Source of the DNA: Candidatus Gastranaerophilales bacterium
GTDB lineage: Bacteria; Cyanobacteriota; Vampirovibrionia; Gastranaerophilales; Gastranaerophilaceae
Assembly (NCBI GenBank): GCA_944325665.1
Contig: CALVAY010000006.1
Location: 1 to 64,000 of the forward strand
Length of the DNA: 64,000 bases
Reading direction: 5' to 3'
A program made the position numbers and the translations under genes. Below the pieces are notes generated by a model. That model did not search any database. It worked only from the letters and a program-made list of their open reading frames with translations, and was not told the DNA's origin. Shown in pieces: positions 34,814 to 42,789 of the stretch. Every line of letters begins with the position of its first letter. Position 1 is the stretch's first letter.

Positions 34814-35064
34814 ATGTAGAAATTTACACTGTTGACTACTGCCCTTGGTGCAAAAAGGCTTTGGCTTTTTTAGACGAAAAGGGGGTTAAATATAATCAAC
34901 ATAAAATTGACTCCGATGAGGATTATTGGAGAAAAAAACTATCTGAAATGTACGACATTAAAGGAGATGTAACTGTTCCTCAAATAATAATTGACGGCAA
35001 AAGAGTGGGCGGTTATACCGATTTAATGGAAAAATATCAAAACGGCTCTATAAGTTTTATGTAA
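34810..35064 (+). CDS. Glutaredoxin
   Basis: 84 residues, the size of GrxC-type proteins, with dithiol active site C11-P-W-C14, the cis-proline TVPQIIIDG and the C-terminal GGYTDLMEKY substrate-binding stretch. The usual tyrosine after the first active-site proline is tryptophan, as in some cyanobacterial and bacterial glutaredoxins. Reduces protein disulfides or glutathione mixed disulfides. Second gene of a two-gene unit. Confidence 0.93.
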   Translation: MNVEIYTVDYCPWCKKALAFLDEKGVKYNQHKIDSDEDYWRKKLSEMYDIKGDVTVPQIIIDGKRVGGYTDLMEKYQNGSISFM

Positions 35065-35147
35065 AACTTTGTAACAAAAAGCCTGTAAGGGATAAAGTAA
35101 AAGAGATATTTGTCGATATTTTAAGCATAGGAACAAGGAATATTTTT

Positions 35148-35303
35148 ATGCTTAAAAAACTTGCAAAATCAAGCAGTAACTCTCTTGAATGTGTCGATAT
35201 GATGCTCAAAGGTGCACTTAAAAGACGCAGACTTGCAAGTAGTGTTATAAACGGTAATAACTCTCAAACAGGGCTTAAACCTAACATTATGGTTGTAAAA
35301 TAG
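35148..35303 (+). CDS. Small basic protein, 51 residues
   Basis: An ATG at 35148 is preceded by AAGGA at good spacing. The 51-residue product starts MLKKLAKSSSNSLECVDMM, has a basic patch (LKRRR) and ends IMVVK. No family recognised, no membrane segment. A perfect 8-bp hairpin overlaps the stop codon and the convergent FtsB-like gene begins its stop at the next base, as expected if this is a real gene with its own terminator. Short genes of this kind are easily missed. Confidence 0.45.
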   Translation: MLKKLAKSSSNSLECVDMMLKGALKRRRLASSVINGNNSQTGLKPNIMVVK

Positions 35304-35320
35304 CTAAATTTTGCTATTTT
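35297..35320. terminator. Bidirectional terminator overlapping two stop codons
   Basis: AAAATAGC (35297-35304) / GCTATTTT (35313-35320) with an 8-base A+T loop. It contains the stop codon of the small plus-strand gene and the stop and last codons of the minus-strand FtsB-like gene. Confidence 0.6.
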
Positions 35321-35762
35321 CGTTCATATTAAACTTGCTTGCAATGTTATTTGTAAAGTAGTAAACCACTTTATCTTTAAAGGTCTTAGGCTCGCTTGGA
35401 GTATCTTGAGGTTCGCTTATAATTACAAGCACCTCATTTTTTGCAGCCATTTTTAAGTTGTTTCTTGCAATAGATTCAACTTTTTCCATTGAGTTAAAAT
35501 TCTCAACCTCTTTTTTAAGCGTTGCATTTCTTGTCTTGGCTTCTGTTAAAAGTTGTCTCGATTTAACAATTTTTGTGCGATAAACAACAATTTTTGAAAT
35601 ATTTAAAAGCGCACTGTAACTTATCTGAAATACGCAAAGTATAAGTACGATAGTCAAAAAAGAGTGGTAAAAACGAATTTTAGTGTTCTTTTTCTTTTGG
35701 TTTTTACGCACTTTTTGCTTTAGATTATCTTTTGATAAAGTTTTAACATTCTCAAGTTGCAT
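35304..35762 (-). CDS. FtsB/DivIC-like septum formation initiator protein
   Basis: 152 residues: a short, very basic cytoplasmic N-terminus (about 1-32), one membrane segment (FLTIVLILCVFQISYSALL, about 35-54), a coiled coil (about 60-105) and the typical end ESIARNNLKMAAKNEVLVI. This plan and the ARNNLKM motif match FtsB/DivIC, which link FtsL and FtsQ in the divisome. A 25-residue tail past that motif is longer than usual. A TAAAAT box sits 6 bases before the ATG. Confidence 0.78.
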   Translation of the reverse strand: MQLENVKTLSKDNLKQKVRKNQKKKNTKIRFYHSFLTIVLILCVFQISYSALLNISKIVVYRTKIVKSRQLLTEAKTRNATLKKEVENFNSMEKVESIARNNLKMAAKNEVLVIISEPQDTPSEPKTFKDKVVYYFTNNIASKFNMNENSKI

Positions 35763-35768
35763 AGACCA

Positions 35769-35774
35769 ATTTTA
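35769..35774 (-). promoter_or_regulatory. Leaderless -10 box of FtsB-like gene
   Basis: Minus-strand TAAAAT, 6-base spacer, ATG. TGGAAA lies 17 bases further upstream (35792-35797) as a partial -35. Confidence 0.5.
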
Positions 35775-35804
35775 CACCGCAGTGAATATTTTTTCCACAC
35801 AATG

Positions 35805-36749
35805 TTACAAAAAAGAAAAATTGCAATAATATTTTCCGACAATGTCATTAAACCCGTTTACAAGGTCATATGAAGCAGGGTTATTATCAATCCAGCTAAG
35901 TTCATCCAATACCTTAAGTACAACAAGACGCCTTGCAAAATTGTTATTTTGAGACATTTTTATTATGAAAATCTTATCTTCATTAAAATTATAAACAAGC
36001 AAAAATCCGCCCGCACCTACTTTCGCAAACAGATTTCCCTTACCCAAGGTAATTACTTCGCTATCCAGACGGTCATTTCCCCCAAATTCGTAAGGGAATT
36101 TAATAACAGAATTAAACAAATTTTTATACTTTTCACAGTGGAAAAAATCAAAAAACATATTGGCTATTTCAGCCGCTTTCATAGCAAAAACCGGCGTAGA
36201 GCAACCGTCTTTTGAAACAGGGATATTATCATTGTGCGTATATTTTAAATGCTTTTTATAAATTAGCTGCTGCAAGGGGTGTGAAATATTACAGTAGTTT
36301 TCAATATCCCAACCCATTTGCTTGCAGATAGCAAGCATAAGAGCATGTTTTGCGCTACAATTATTGCATAGAGCGGTTTTCTCTCCGTCAAAATCAATTA
36401 AATCTAAAGGGGCAGTCTTTGGGCATTTTAGTTCGTCTTTAGTTAATCCTGCTTTTTTTAAAATATCTTCCACTAAAGCACAATGAAGCTTTGTTCCACT
36501 GTGAGAACCGCAAGTTATAGCCTTTTGTTCATCAGAAAAATTATAATAGCCAAAAGTACCCAAATCAACTCCCAGGGAAGCTTGAATGGGCTTAGATAAT
36601 GACCTTAAGAAGAAGGGTGAATTAAAATCTTCACCAAACTTTGATAATAATTTATTTTTATCAAACAGATAAACAAAGCCGAAAAATTCTTCGTCAACTA
36701 CGTCTTCTCTTGCAGAATAAAGGAGTTTATAGGGTTTTAGCGAATTCAT
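35805..36749 (-). CDS. L-asparaginase II family (Rhizobium-type) amidohydrolase
   Basis: Hydrolyses asparagine to aspartate and ammonia; this group is unrelated to E. coli AnsA/AnsB and uses a serine-lysine site. The 314 residues carry the family marks RSLSKPIQA (about 49-57), CGSHSGTKLH (about 80-89), CNNCSAKHALML (about 127-138) and SKDGCSTPVFAMK. No signal peptide, so cytoplasmic. It begins one base after the preceding gene's stop and is likely translated by coupling with it. Confidence 0.88.
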   Translation of the reverse strand: MNSLKPYKLLYSAREDVVDEEFFGFVYLFDKNKLLSKFGEDFNSPFFLRSLSKPIQASLGVDLGTFGYYNFSDEQKAITCGSHSGTKLHCALVEDILKKAGLTKDELKCPKTAPLDLIDFDGEKTALCNNCSAKHALMLAICKQMGWDIENYCNISHPLQQLIYKKHLKYTHNDNIPVSKDGCSTPVFAMKAAEIANMFFDFFHCEKYKNLFNSVIKFPYEFGGNDRLDSEVITLGKGNLFAKVGAGGFLLVYNFNEDKIFIIKMSQNNNFARRLVVLKVLDELSWIDNNPASYDLVNGFNDIVGKYYCNFSFL

Positions 36750-36750
36750 A

Positions 36751-37503
36751 TTATTCTTTTATATTTAATAATTTTCTTAATCTTGATTTTAAAATTCTAT
36801 TTTCCTGCTCAAGCCTTTTTAACTCTCGTTGTAAGTTCTGATACACCTGAGCAACGGTTGCTTGATTTTCCATTTTTAAAGAAGCCAAGCCAAGACCCAT
36901 AACAAAGCGTTTTTTAGACTCTTCTTTAAACATAAGCAAGATTTTAACGTCTTTTTCGGTGATGTAACCAAGGTTAATCATAACATCCGCAATTTTTGCA
37001 TTTGAACCTTGTTCGTTCATCTTTTTTTGTTCGCGAATAGCGCTTTCAAGCTGAATTACATCAATCTTACCAAGACGCTTCATAAGTTCGCCCGTTCTTA
37101 TTTTTCCCGCCAAAAACTGTATAATAATATAGTTTCTCTCGAGCCTTGGTATTTCAATAAATTCTTTTTCAACGGCTCTTACAAAAATTGAAGAGGTTTC
37201 AGCCAAAGTCCAAAAGTTTCTAAGTGTTATTTCAAAAATATCATACTTATCGCGGCAGTTTTCTAAAAATATATAAAACTGCTCGCTCATATTGCCCGAG
37301 CGTTCCTCTAATTCGCGCTTGCCCTTATATGTTAAGGCAGGTACAAGAAATTGCAATGGTTCTTTTGTGTTTAAAATATCTAAAAAATTGTCCAGCTCTT
37401 CATTAAGCTTTTCTTCAGTTTTAAGATAAACAACCTGCCTGACCCACAGGGGCAGCGCATAAACATTGTTTAAAAATAATTCTGAATTTTTCTGTGTTTC
37501 CAC
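36751..37503 (-). CDS. Hypothetical protein with T2SE/MshE N-terminal-like segment and C-terminal coiled coil
   Basis: 250 residues from a GTG start at 37503 (AGG at suitable spacing). The first 140 residues are helical with no recognised domain. Around 145-195 a segment (KIADVMINLGYITEKDVKILL) resembles the small helical domain at the N-terminus of type II secretion and type IV pilus ATPases, which in MshE binds cyclic di-GMP; the similarity is by eye. A coiled coil (about 215-248) ends the protein. It precedes the asparaginase gene on the same strand. Confidence 0.5.
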   Translation of the reverse strand: METQKNSELFLNNVYALPLWVRQVVYLKTEEKLNEELDNFLDILNTKEPLQFLVPALTYKGKRELEERSGNMSEQFYIFLENCRDKYDIFEITLRNFWTLAETSSIFVRAVEKEFIEIPRLERNYIIIQFLAGKIRTGELMKRLGKIDVIQLESAIREQKKMNEQGSNAKIADVMINLGYITEKDVKILLMFKEESKKRFVMGLGLASLKMENQATVAQVYQNLQRELKRLEQENRILKSRLRKLLNIKE

Positions 37504-37622
37504 TTAAAACCTGCCATAATTTACCATTACAATTATAATGTTTTATTAAAAAAATGAAATACATCATTTATATTATTGAGAAAATGTGCGATAATATAGC
37601 TGATAAGACACGAAGGTATTTT

Positions 37623-38048
37623 ATGGGACTTGATGGTATCTCGGTAAACCAACTCAGATTAAAACAAGAAAATACTTCAAAGGAGCTTGCAATAAACACT
37701 CAAATGGTTGCAAACAGAGACTCTTCCTCAAGAAGTGTAAACTCGCTGGACAAAAAAGGTGCAATTGACACGGATGACAAAGAAAATACTTCTTATTTTG
37801 GTGCAGGAAGCACTGGCGAAGAGGGTGAAGAAGAAAAAGAAGAAACAAAAGAATCGGAAGAATTTGTCAAAATAGACCTTACCGACAAAGAAAAATATGA
37901 AATAAAAATTGACGAAAACTCAAGCTCGCTAACAATTTACAATAAAAAGTCTCAATCCGTAGTGCAAAATATTTCAGCTAACGAATTATCAACATTGGTT
38001 GACAACTTAAAGAACCCTTCGGGAATTTTGGTTAACAAAAGGATATAA
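37623..38048 (+). CDS. FlaG-like protein upstream of fliS (tentative)
   Basis: 141 residues from the ATG at 37623, which has AAGG seven bases upstream; the frame is open further 5' but that part lacks a start site. The N-terminal two thirds are polar and low in complexity, with a Glu/Lys-rich block. The last 50 residues (about 85-141) resemble the FlaG end: a short beta hairpin IKIDENSSSLTIYNKKSQ followed by ISANELSTLVDNL, comparable to the usual ETGEVIRQIPPEEVL form. FlaG genes often sit by fliD/fliS. It is three bases from fliS. Confidence 0.5.
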   Translation: MGLDGISVNQLRLKQENTSKELAINTQMVANRDSSSRSVNSLDKKGAIDTDDKENTSYFGAGSTGEEGEEEKEETKESEEFVKIDLTDKEKYEIKIDENSSSLTIYNKKSQSVVQNISANELSTLVDNLKNPSGILVNKRI

Positions 38049-38050
38049 AA

Positions 38051-38533
38051 ATGAATCAATATGTAAAACAATATCAAAAAACAACAGTTGAAACAGCATC
38101 TAATGAAAAAATCCTTATAATGCTCTATGACGGCGCTATACAGTTTTTGAACAAAGCAAAAATTGCCCTTGCGGAAAAAAATTACGAGCAATCGCACAAC
38201 AATTTAATGGGCGCTCAAAGAATTTTGGAAGAATTTATAAATACAATAGATAAAGAGCCGAATCCCGAGCTTGCTAATAACTTAATAAGCCTGTATGAAT
38301 ATTTCATTTCAAGACTTGTACATGCAAATATAAAACACGTTATAGAGCCCGTTGACGAGGTTTTAAAATTCTTAAAAGAACTAAAAGAAACCTGGGAAAA
38401 AGCAATTGTAATAGCGCAAAAAGAAAGACGAGAACTCATCCAAAAAAGTAAATCCTTAACTCAAGACGAGGATGAAGAAGACGGTGATGAGGACGAAGAC
38501 AGTTACGAAAATGATGAGGATGAGGATGAATAA
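38051..38533 (+). CDS. fliS: Flagellin export chaperone FliS with acidic tail
   Basis: Binds flagellin in the cytoplasm and delivers it to the flagellar export machine. The core (about 1-135) has the family start YVKQYQKTTVETASNEKILIML-type helix, LYDGAIQFLNKAK and ISLYEYFISRLVHAN. Unlike ordinary FliS of about 120-135 residues, it continues to 160 with a tail that is nearly all Asp and Glu (about 139-160). The tail is written in repeated GAN codons whose +1 frame supplies ATG codons for the next gene. No flagellin gene is in the window. Confidence 0.9.
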   Translation: MNQYVKQYQKTTVETASNEKILIMLYDGAIQFLNKAKIALAEKNYEQSHNNLMGAQRILEEFINTIDKEPNPELANNLISLYEYFISRLVHANIKHVIEPVDEVLKFLKELKETWEKAIVIAQKERRELIQKSKSLTQDEDEEDGDEDEDSYENDEDEDE

Positions 38534-38894
38534 CAATTTCAATCATCTTATGCTTTTGTACGACAGAGCTTATAAGCTTTGCTTGCAAATAAAAGAGCTT
38601 ATAGAAAACAATAAAATAGAAGACCTTGCCGAAGCAATAAACATAAAGGGTGAAGTTTTTAAAAATATTCTGAGTTTTGAGAAAACCTTCAGCGGGACTC
38701 AAGACGAGGAAGAAAAAAGGCTGGAGTTTAGAGGTAAAATAGAAGCCCTTGAGAAGGCAAATATAGAACTTCTTACAAGAAAAAAAGAAGATTTAAGGCT
38801 TGAACTAAATAAGGTTTCAAAAGGCAAAAAGCTTGTTCAAGCATATATGGCAGATATTCCCGAGACATACAGCTCGGTAGATATAAGAGAATAA
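38526..38894 (+). CDS. FliT-like flagellar chaperone candidate
   Basis: 122 residues from the ATG at 38526, which overlaps the fliS stop by eight bases; other ATGs (38520, 38514) occur in the same Asp/Glu-coding repeat. All-helical, with two amphipathic helices (FNHLMLLYDRAYKLCLQIKEL, KIEALEKANIELLTRKKEDL). Size, helix content and place right after fliS match FliT/FlgN-type chaperones, but sequence identity to them is not evident by eye. It overlaps the cation exporter gene by one base. Confidence 0.45.
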   Translation: MNNNFNHLMLLYDRAYKLCLQIKELIENNKIEDLAEAINIKGEVFKNILSFEKTFSGTQDEEEKRLEFRGKIEALEKANIELLTRKKEDLRLELNKVSKGKKLVQAYMADIPETYSSVDIRE

Positions 38895-39793
38895 TGGGAC
38901 AGCTTACACAAAATCAAGAGAAGAAGTTCAGCGCAGGGCTTTCGATAGTTTCTAATTTTATTTTAATCGTAATTAAAACTGTCGCAGGGGTGCTTTCAGG
39001 CAGTATAAGCGTTATATCTGAAGCTCTTCATTCGCTTGCGGACTTAAGCGCCTCTTGCATTGCTTTCTTCTCTGTTTCAAAATCTTCTCAACCCGCCGAT
39101 GAAGATCATCAATTCGGACATGGAAAATACGAGGATTTGGCAGGTTTTATTGAAGCCATAATAATAATTTTAACGGCACTTTATATTTTCTACATTGCAA
39201 TTCAGAAAATTATTACCCACAATACGGAAATTGAAATTCATACCACAATAGGTATAAGCATAATGTGTCTTTCAATTTTGGTTAACTGGCTCATAAGCAG
39301 CTATCTTTTTAGAGTTGCAAAAAGAACTGACTCAATTGCCCTTGAAACGGATGCACAGCATCTGAGAGCCGATATATATTCATCTTTAGGCATAATTTTA
39401 GGATTATTTGCAGTAAAAATAACAGGAATAACCCTACTGGACCCGATTATCGCCATAATCGTTGCCGCAGTTATTATAAAAACAGGGGTAAAACTCACAA
39501 AAGAAAGCTCAAATAACCTTCTTGACGGGTCTTTACCCAAGGAAGATAAGACAAAAATAGATAAAATTATCGAAGGTTTTTCGCACATTGGAGTAGTAGG
39601 AACAAAAAAAATCAGAACATCTAAATCGGGCGCAAAAAGACTGGTGCAGATGACAATTTTCCTGCCCGCAGGTATGACTTTAATTGAGGCACACACAATT
39701 TGCGATAAAATTGAAGAAGAAATAAAGAAAAATATTAAAAATTCTGATATAATAATACATGCAGAACCCTATTGCAAATCTTCAAAAGATTAA
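38894..39793 (+). CDS. Cation diffusion facilitator (CDF) family transporter
   Basis: Inner-membrane exporter of divalent metals by proton antiport. The 299 residues have six hydrophobic segments and a C-terminal cytoplasmic domain. Metal-site regions are visible: SEALHSLADLSAS (HxxxD) in segment 2, FGHGKYEDLAGF after segment 2, and DAQHLRADIYSS (HxxxD) in segment 5. The metal cannot be named. It lies between the FliT-like gene (one-base overlap) and fliD, an odd place for a metal exporter. Confidence 0.93.
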   Translation: MGQLTQNQEKKFSAGLSIVSNFILIVIKTVAGVLSGSISVISEALHSLADLSASCIAFFSVSKSSQPADEDHQFGHGKYEDLAGFIEAIIIILTALYIFYIAIQKIITHNTEIEIHTTIGISIMCLSILVNWLISSYLFRVAKRTDSIALETDAQHLRADIYSSLGIILGLFAVKITGITLLDPIIAIIVAAVIIKTGVKLTKESSNNLLDGSLPKEDKTKIDKIIEGFSHIGVVGTKKIRTSKSGAKRLVQMTIFLPAGMTLIEAHTICDKIEEEIKKNIKNSDIIIHAEPYCKSSKD

Positions 39794-39898
39794 AAAACGT
39801 AACATTTAATTTTTTTATACGATTAAAAAAATTAAACCGTGGAATATACTAGATAATAAAAGGATTTATTTATTTTTTATCGATAAGGAATCAATATT

Positions 39899-41650
39899 AT
39901 GAGTATACAGTTTACAGGCTTAGGTTCGGGTCTAGATTACGCTTCTTGGGTTGAACAGCTGGTTGCAGCCAAGAAGGCAAGCTTAGTTACGCCTCTTGAA
40001 AGCAAAAAAACAGATTTAGAAAACCAAAGCAGCGCGCTTGATACCATTAAAAATTCTTACACAGAGCTTCAAAAAGCCCTTAAGAATTTTACAAGCGTAA
40101 TTTCAAATACATCAAATGACATTTGGTCAAAAACAAATGTAACATCAAGCAATGACGCTTTTGTTACTGCTACAAGCTCAAACGGGCTTGCAGTAGGCTC
40201 AATAAACATCTCTGTTCAACAGCTCGCAACAAGCACAGTTGCAAAAAGTGCACAAAACCCGGCTAAGTTAATTTCAGACGACACAAAATTTTCTGAAATT
40301 GGCAACAATCAAGCAAAAGGCGGCACTTTTTCATTCTACGTTGACAATAAAAGATATGAAATAGAAATTGATGCAAATAATGATACCCTTGCAGATATTT
40401 CACAAAAGATTTCAGATGCATCAAATGGTGAAGCAACGGCAAAAGTTAACCCTGACGGAACATTTGAGATAAACGCTACTTCAGGCGGTAATATTTCAAT
40501 CGGAGCGTTGTCAGATACTTCAAACTTTGCAAATATTATGAAGCTTACGGGTTCAAGCGGCTCAAGCGTTAAGAGTGCTTATACGCTAACTTCATTTTTA
40601 ACAAACAAGCCATTAACAGATGCTAATAACGGTCTTAACAGCGCAATAAGCGAAGGTACAATAAAAATTAACGGCGTTGAGTTTGAAATAAACAACAAAA
40701 CAACTCTTCAGGGCTTAATTAACGAAATTAACGCAACCGAAGAAGCTAAAGTCAGCGCAAAATATGATACATTAACAAACCAACTTGTTTTGACTTCAAA
40801 GGAAACAGGCGAGTTTAACATTAGCCTTGAACAAGAAGGTACAAACTTCTTTGACGTTTTCGGTCTGACTAAAGACGGCGCTTTGGCTGACGGTTCTCAG
40901 ACATTAGGGCAAAATGCCGAATTAACAATAAACGGCAATAAAATTATTTCAACCTCAAACACTATAACAGGTGAAACATCCGGTATAAACGGCCTTACAA
41001 TAAATGCAAAAAAAGTTACCGACGGCACGGACAAAGATAGTACAAATGAGGTAACACTTAATGTTGAAAGCGATTTAACGGACGTTAAAAAAGCAATTAA
41101 CGAATTTGTAACCGCATACAACAAGGTAACTGATCAAATATCCGAAGCAACCTCTGCTGACGGCTATCTTAAAATGGATATAACTCTAAGAGGTATGCAA
41201 ACAGAGTTGAGAAATATGCTAAGCTCAAGAGTAGAAGATAACGGCGCGTTTAACGCATTATCTCAAATCGGCATATCAACAGGTAAAGCCGGATTAGACG
41301 TGTCAAATACTGCAACCACTTTGGTATTTGATGAAGAAGCGTTTGACAAAGCTTGGGCTCAAGATTCAGAATCTGTTAAAAACCTTATATCAGGCGGCTC
41401 AACAGGTGATAAAAACGGTATTTTTGACCAAATGGTTACAAAGGTAAACCAAGCGCTTGATACAGTGAGCGGTACATTTAAATCAAAAAGCGATTCATTG
41501 TCCAGAATGATAAGCACTCAAGAGGACAGGATTACAAGAGCTTATGAAAGCCTTGATTCTTATGAATCACAACTTACCAAGCAATTCCAATACATGGATC
41601 AGATGATTGCAAAACTGCAACAACAATATTCAGGCTTTTTATCAGGCTAG
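39899..41650 (+). CDS. fliD: Flagellar filament cap protein FliD
   Basis: Caps the growing filament and folds exported flagellin. 583 residues. The N-terminal FliD_N domain starts TGLGSGLDYASWVEQLVAAKK, and the C-terminal FliD_C domain ends in a coiled coil (RITRAYESLDSYESQLTKQF, LQQQYSGFLSG). The middle is a Thr/Ser/Asn-rich variable region. No signal peptide, as expected for type III export. AAGGA precedes the ATG by nine bases; a -10 such as TATACT (39846) may serve it. A strong terminator follows. Confidence 0.94.
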   Translation: MSIQFTGLGSGLDYASWVEQLVAAKKASLVTPLESKKTDLENQSSALDTIKNSYTELQKALKNFTSVISNTSNDIWSKTNVTSSNDAFVTATSSNGLAVGSINISVQQLATSTVAKSAQNPAKLISDDTKFSEIGNNQAKGGTFSFYVDNKRYEIEIDANNDTLADISQKISDASNGEATAKVNPDGTFEINATSGGNISIGALSDTSNFANIMKLTGSSGSSVKSAYTLTSFLTNKPLTDANNGLNSAISEGTIKINGVEFEINNKTTLQGLINEINATEEAKVSAKYDTLTNQLVLTSKETGEFNISLEQEGTNFFDVFGLTKDGALADGSQTLGQNAELTINGNKIISTSNTITGETSGINGLTINAKKVTDGTDKDSTNEVTLNVESDLTDVKKAINEFVTAYNKVTDQISEATSADGYLKMDITLRGMQTELRNMLSSRVEDNGAFNALSQIGISTGKAGLDVSNTATTLVFDEEAFDKAWAQDSESVKNLISGGSTGDKNGIFDQMVTKVNQALDTVSGTFKSKSDSLSRMISTQEDRITRAYESLDSYESQLTKQFQYMDQMIAKLQQQYSGFLSG

Positions 41651-41671
41651 CGCAACCCAAAAATATAAATT

Positions 41672-41700
41672 AAAGTACGAGCCAAACGCTCGTACTTTTT
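41672..41700. terminator. Bidirectional terminator between fliD and rlmN
   Basis: Perfect 11-bp stem AAAGTACGAGC / GCTCGTACTTT with a CAAAC loop, flanked by A and T residues; serves both convergent genes. Confidence 0.88.
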
Positions 41701-41704
41701 AGTT

Positions 41705-42721
41705 TTAAGCCTTACCCGCCAACTGACCGCAAGCGGCGTCAATATCCGCACCTCTTTCCAGTCTTATTGTAACTTTTTTACCTTGTGATTCAAGAAGATA
41801 CTTAAACAACATAGTATCTTTTTTTGTTGGCTTTTTATATTTAGAGCAATCTATCGGGTTATAAGGGATTAAATTTATATTACACTTTAAATCGCTAATA
41901 TATTCGCACAATTTTTGCGCCATTTCTTTGGTGTCTGTTAACCCGCCTATTAAAATATACTCAAGAGTAACTCTTTTACCTGTCTTGTCGCAATAGTATT
42001 TTAAGGCTTCTTTAAGCTCCGAGAGGTTGTATTTTTTCTCAACAGGCATAATCTGCTTTCTTATTTCGCTATCTGCGCAGTGAAGAGAAATTGCAAGCGT
42101 CGGAACAAGCTCACAGCTGCACAATTCTTTAATTTTCTGCGCAATTCCACAGGTTGAAAGCGTAATTCTTCTTATTCCGATTTGTAAATCTTCATTAATT
42201 CTTTTTATAGCCTCTGAAACATTGTCAAAATTATTCAAAGGTTCACCCTGCCCCATAAAAACAACATTTGTAACCTTAAGACCGGTATCTTGTTGAATGG
42301 TTAAAATTTGACTTAAAATCTCATAAGCTTCAAGATTTCTTTGAAAACCTGATTTAGCAGTAGCGCAAAAATCACACCCCATAAGACAACCAACTTGCGA
42401 ACTTACACAAGCAGAGAGATTTGCACGATTATCAAAGCGCATTAAAACACACTCGGCACACTTTCCGTCTTGAAATTCAATTAAATATTTAATCGTTCCG
42501 TCTTTTGAAACCTGTTTCTTTTTAATTTTTGTATCAAGTACAACTGCACTTTGTTTTAGCTTTTCTCTAAAGTCTTTTTTTATATCCGTCATCTTGTCAA
42601 AATTGTCGGCAGATTTAGTATAAATCCAGCTGTAAAGCTGCTTTGCGCGAAATTTCTTTTCCCCCAAAGCTTCTACAAATTCTTCAAGTTGCGATAAATT
42701 TAATTTAGCAAGTGTTTCCAT
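41705..42721 (-). CDS. rlmN: 23S rRNA/tRNA adenine C2-methyltransferase RlmN
   Basis: Radical-SAM enzyme methylating A2503 of 23S rRNA and A37 of some tRNAs. The 338 residues contain the cluster motif C-LMG-C-DF-C (about 114-121), the GEPLNN motif (VVFMGQGEPLNN) and the catalytic cysteine near the C-terminus (DAACGQLAG). Length is slightly under the E. coli form. A minus-strand TAGAAT lies 6 bases before the ATG, with no Shine-Dalgarno site. Confidence 0.96.
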   Translation of the reverse strand: METLAKLNLSQLEEFVEALGEKKFRAKQLYSWIYTKSADNFDKMTDIKKDFREKLKQSAVVLDTKIKKKQVSKDGTIKYLIEFQDGKCAECVLMRFDNRANLSACVSSQVGCLMGCDFCATAKSGFQRNLEAYEILSQILTIQQDTGLKVTNVVFMGQGEPLNNFDNVSEAIKRINEDLQIGIRRITLSTCGIAQKIKELCSCELVPTLAISLHCADSEIRKQIMPVEKKYNLSELKEALKYYCDKTGKRVTLEYILIGGLTDTKEMAQKLCEYISDLKCNINLIPYNPIDCSKYKKPTKKDTMLFKYLLESQGKKVTIRLERGADIDAACGQLAGKA

Positions 42722-42727
42722 AGTAAA

Positions 42728-42733
42728 ATTCTA
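42728..42733 (-). promoter_or_regulatory. Leaderless -10 box of rlmN
   Basis: Minus-strand TAGAAT, 6-base spacer, ATG. It faces the divergent HD-GYP gene across 68 bases. Confidence 0.5.
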
Positions 42734-42777
42734 ACATAATCATACAAATAGCGTGTGGCTTTTTTTAAAAAGAAGGT

Positions 42778-42783
42778 TATAAT
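42778..42783 (+). promoter_or_regulatory. Leaderless -10 box of HD-GYP gene
   Basis: TATAAT, 6-base spacer, ATG at 42790. No Shine-Dalgarno site in the spacer; no convincing -35. Confidence 0.5.
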
Positions 42784-42789
42784 TTTAGA

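Noticed and set aside
39883-39890. Possible flagellar sigma-28 promoter (ATCGATAA) before fliD
   Set aside because: The upstream TAAA is about three bases off the required spacing, and the start would fall past the fliD ribosome site that overlaps the same bases.
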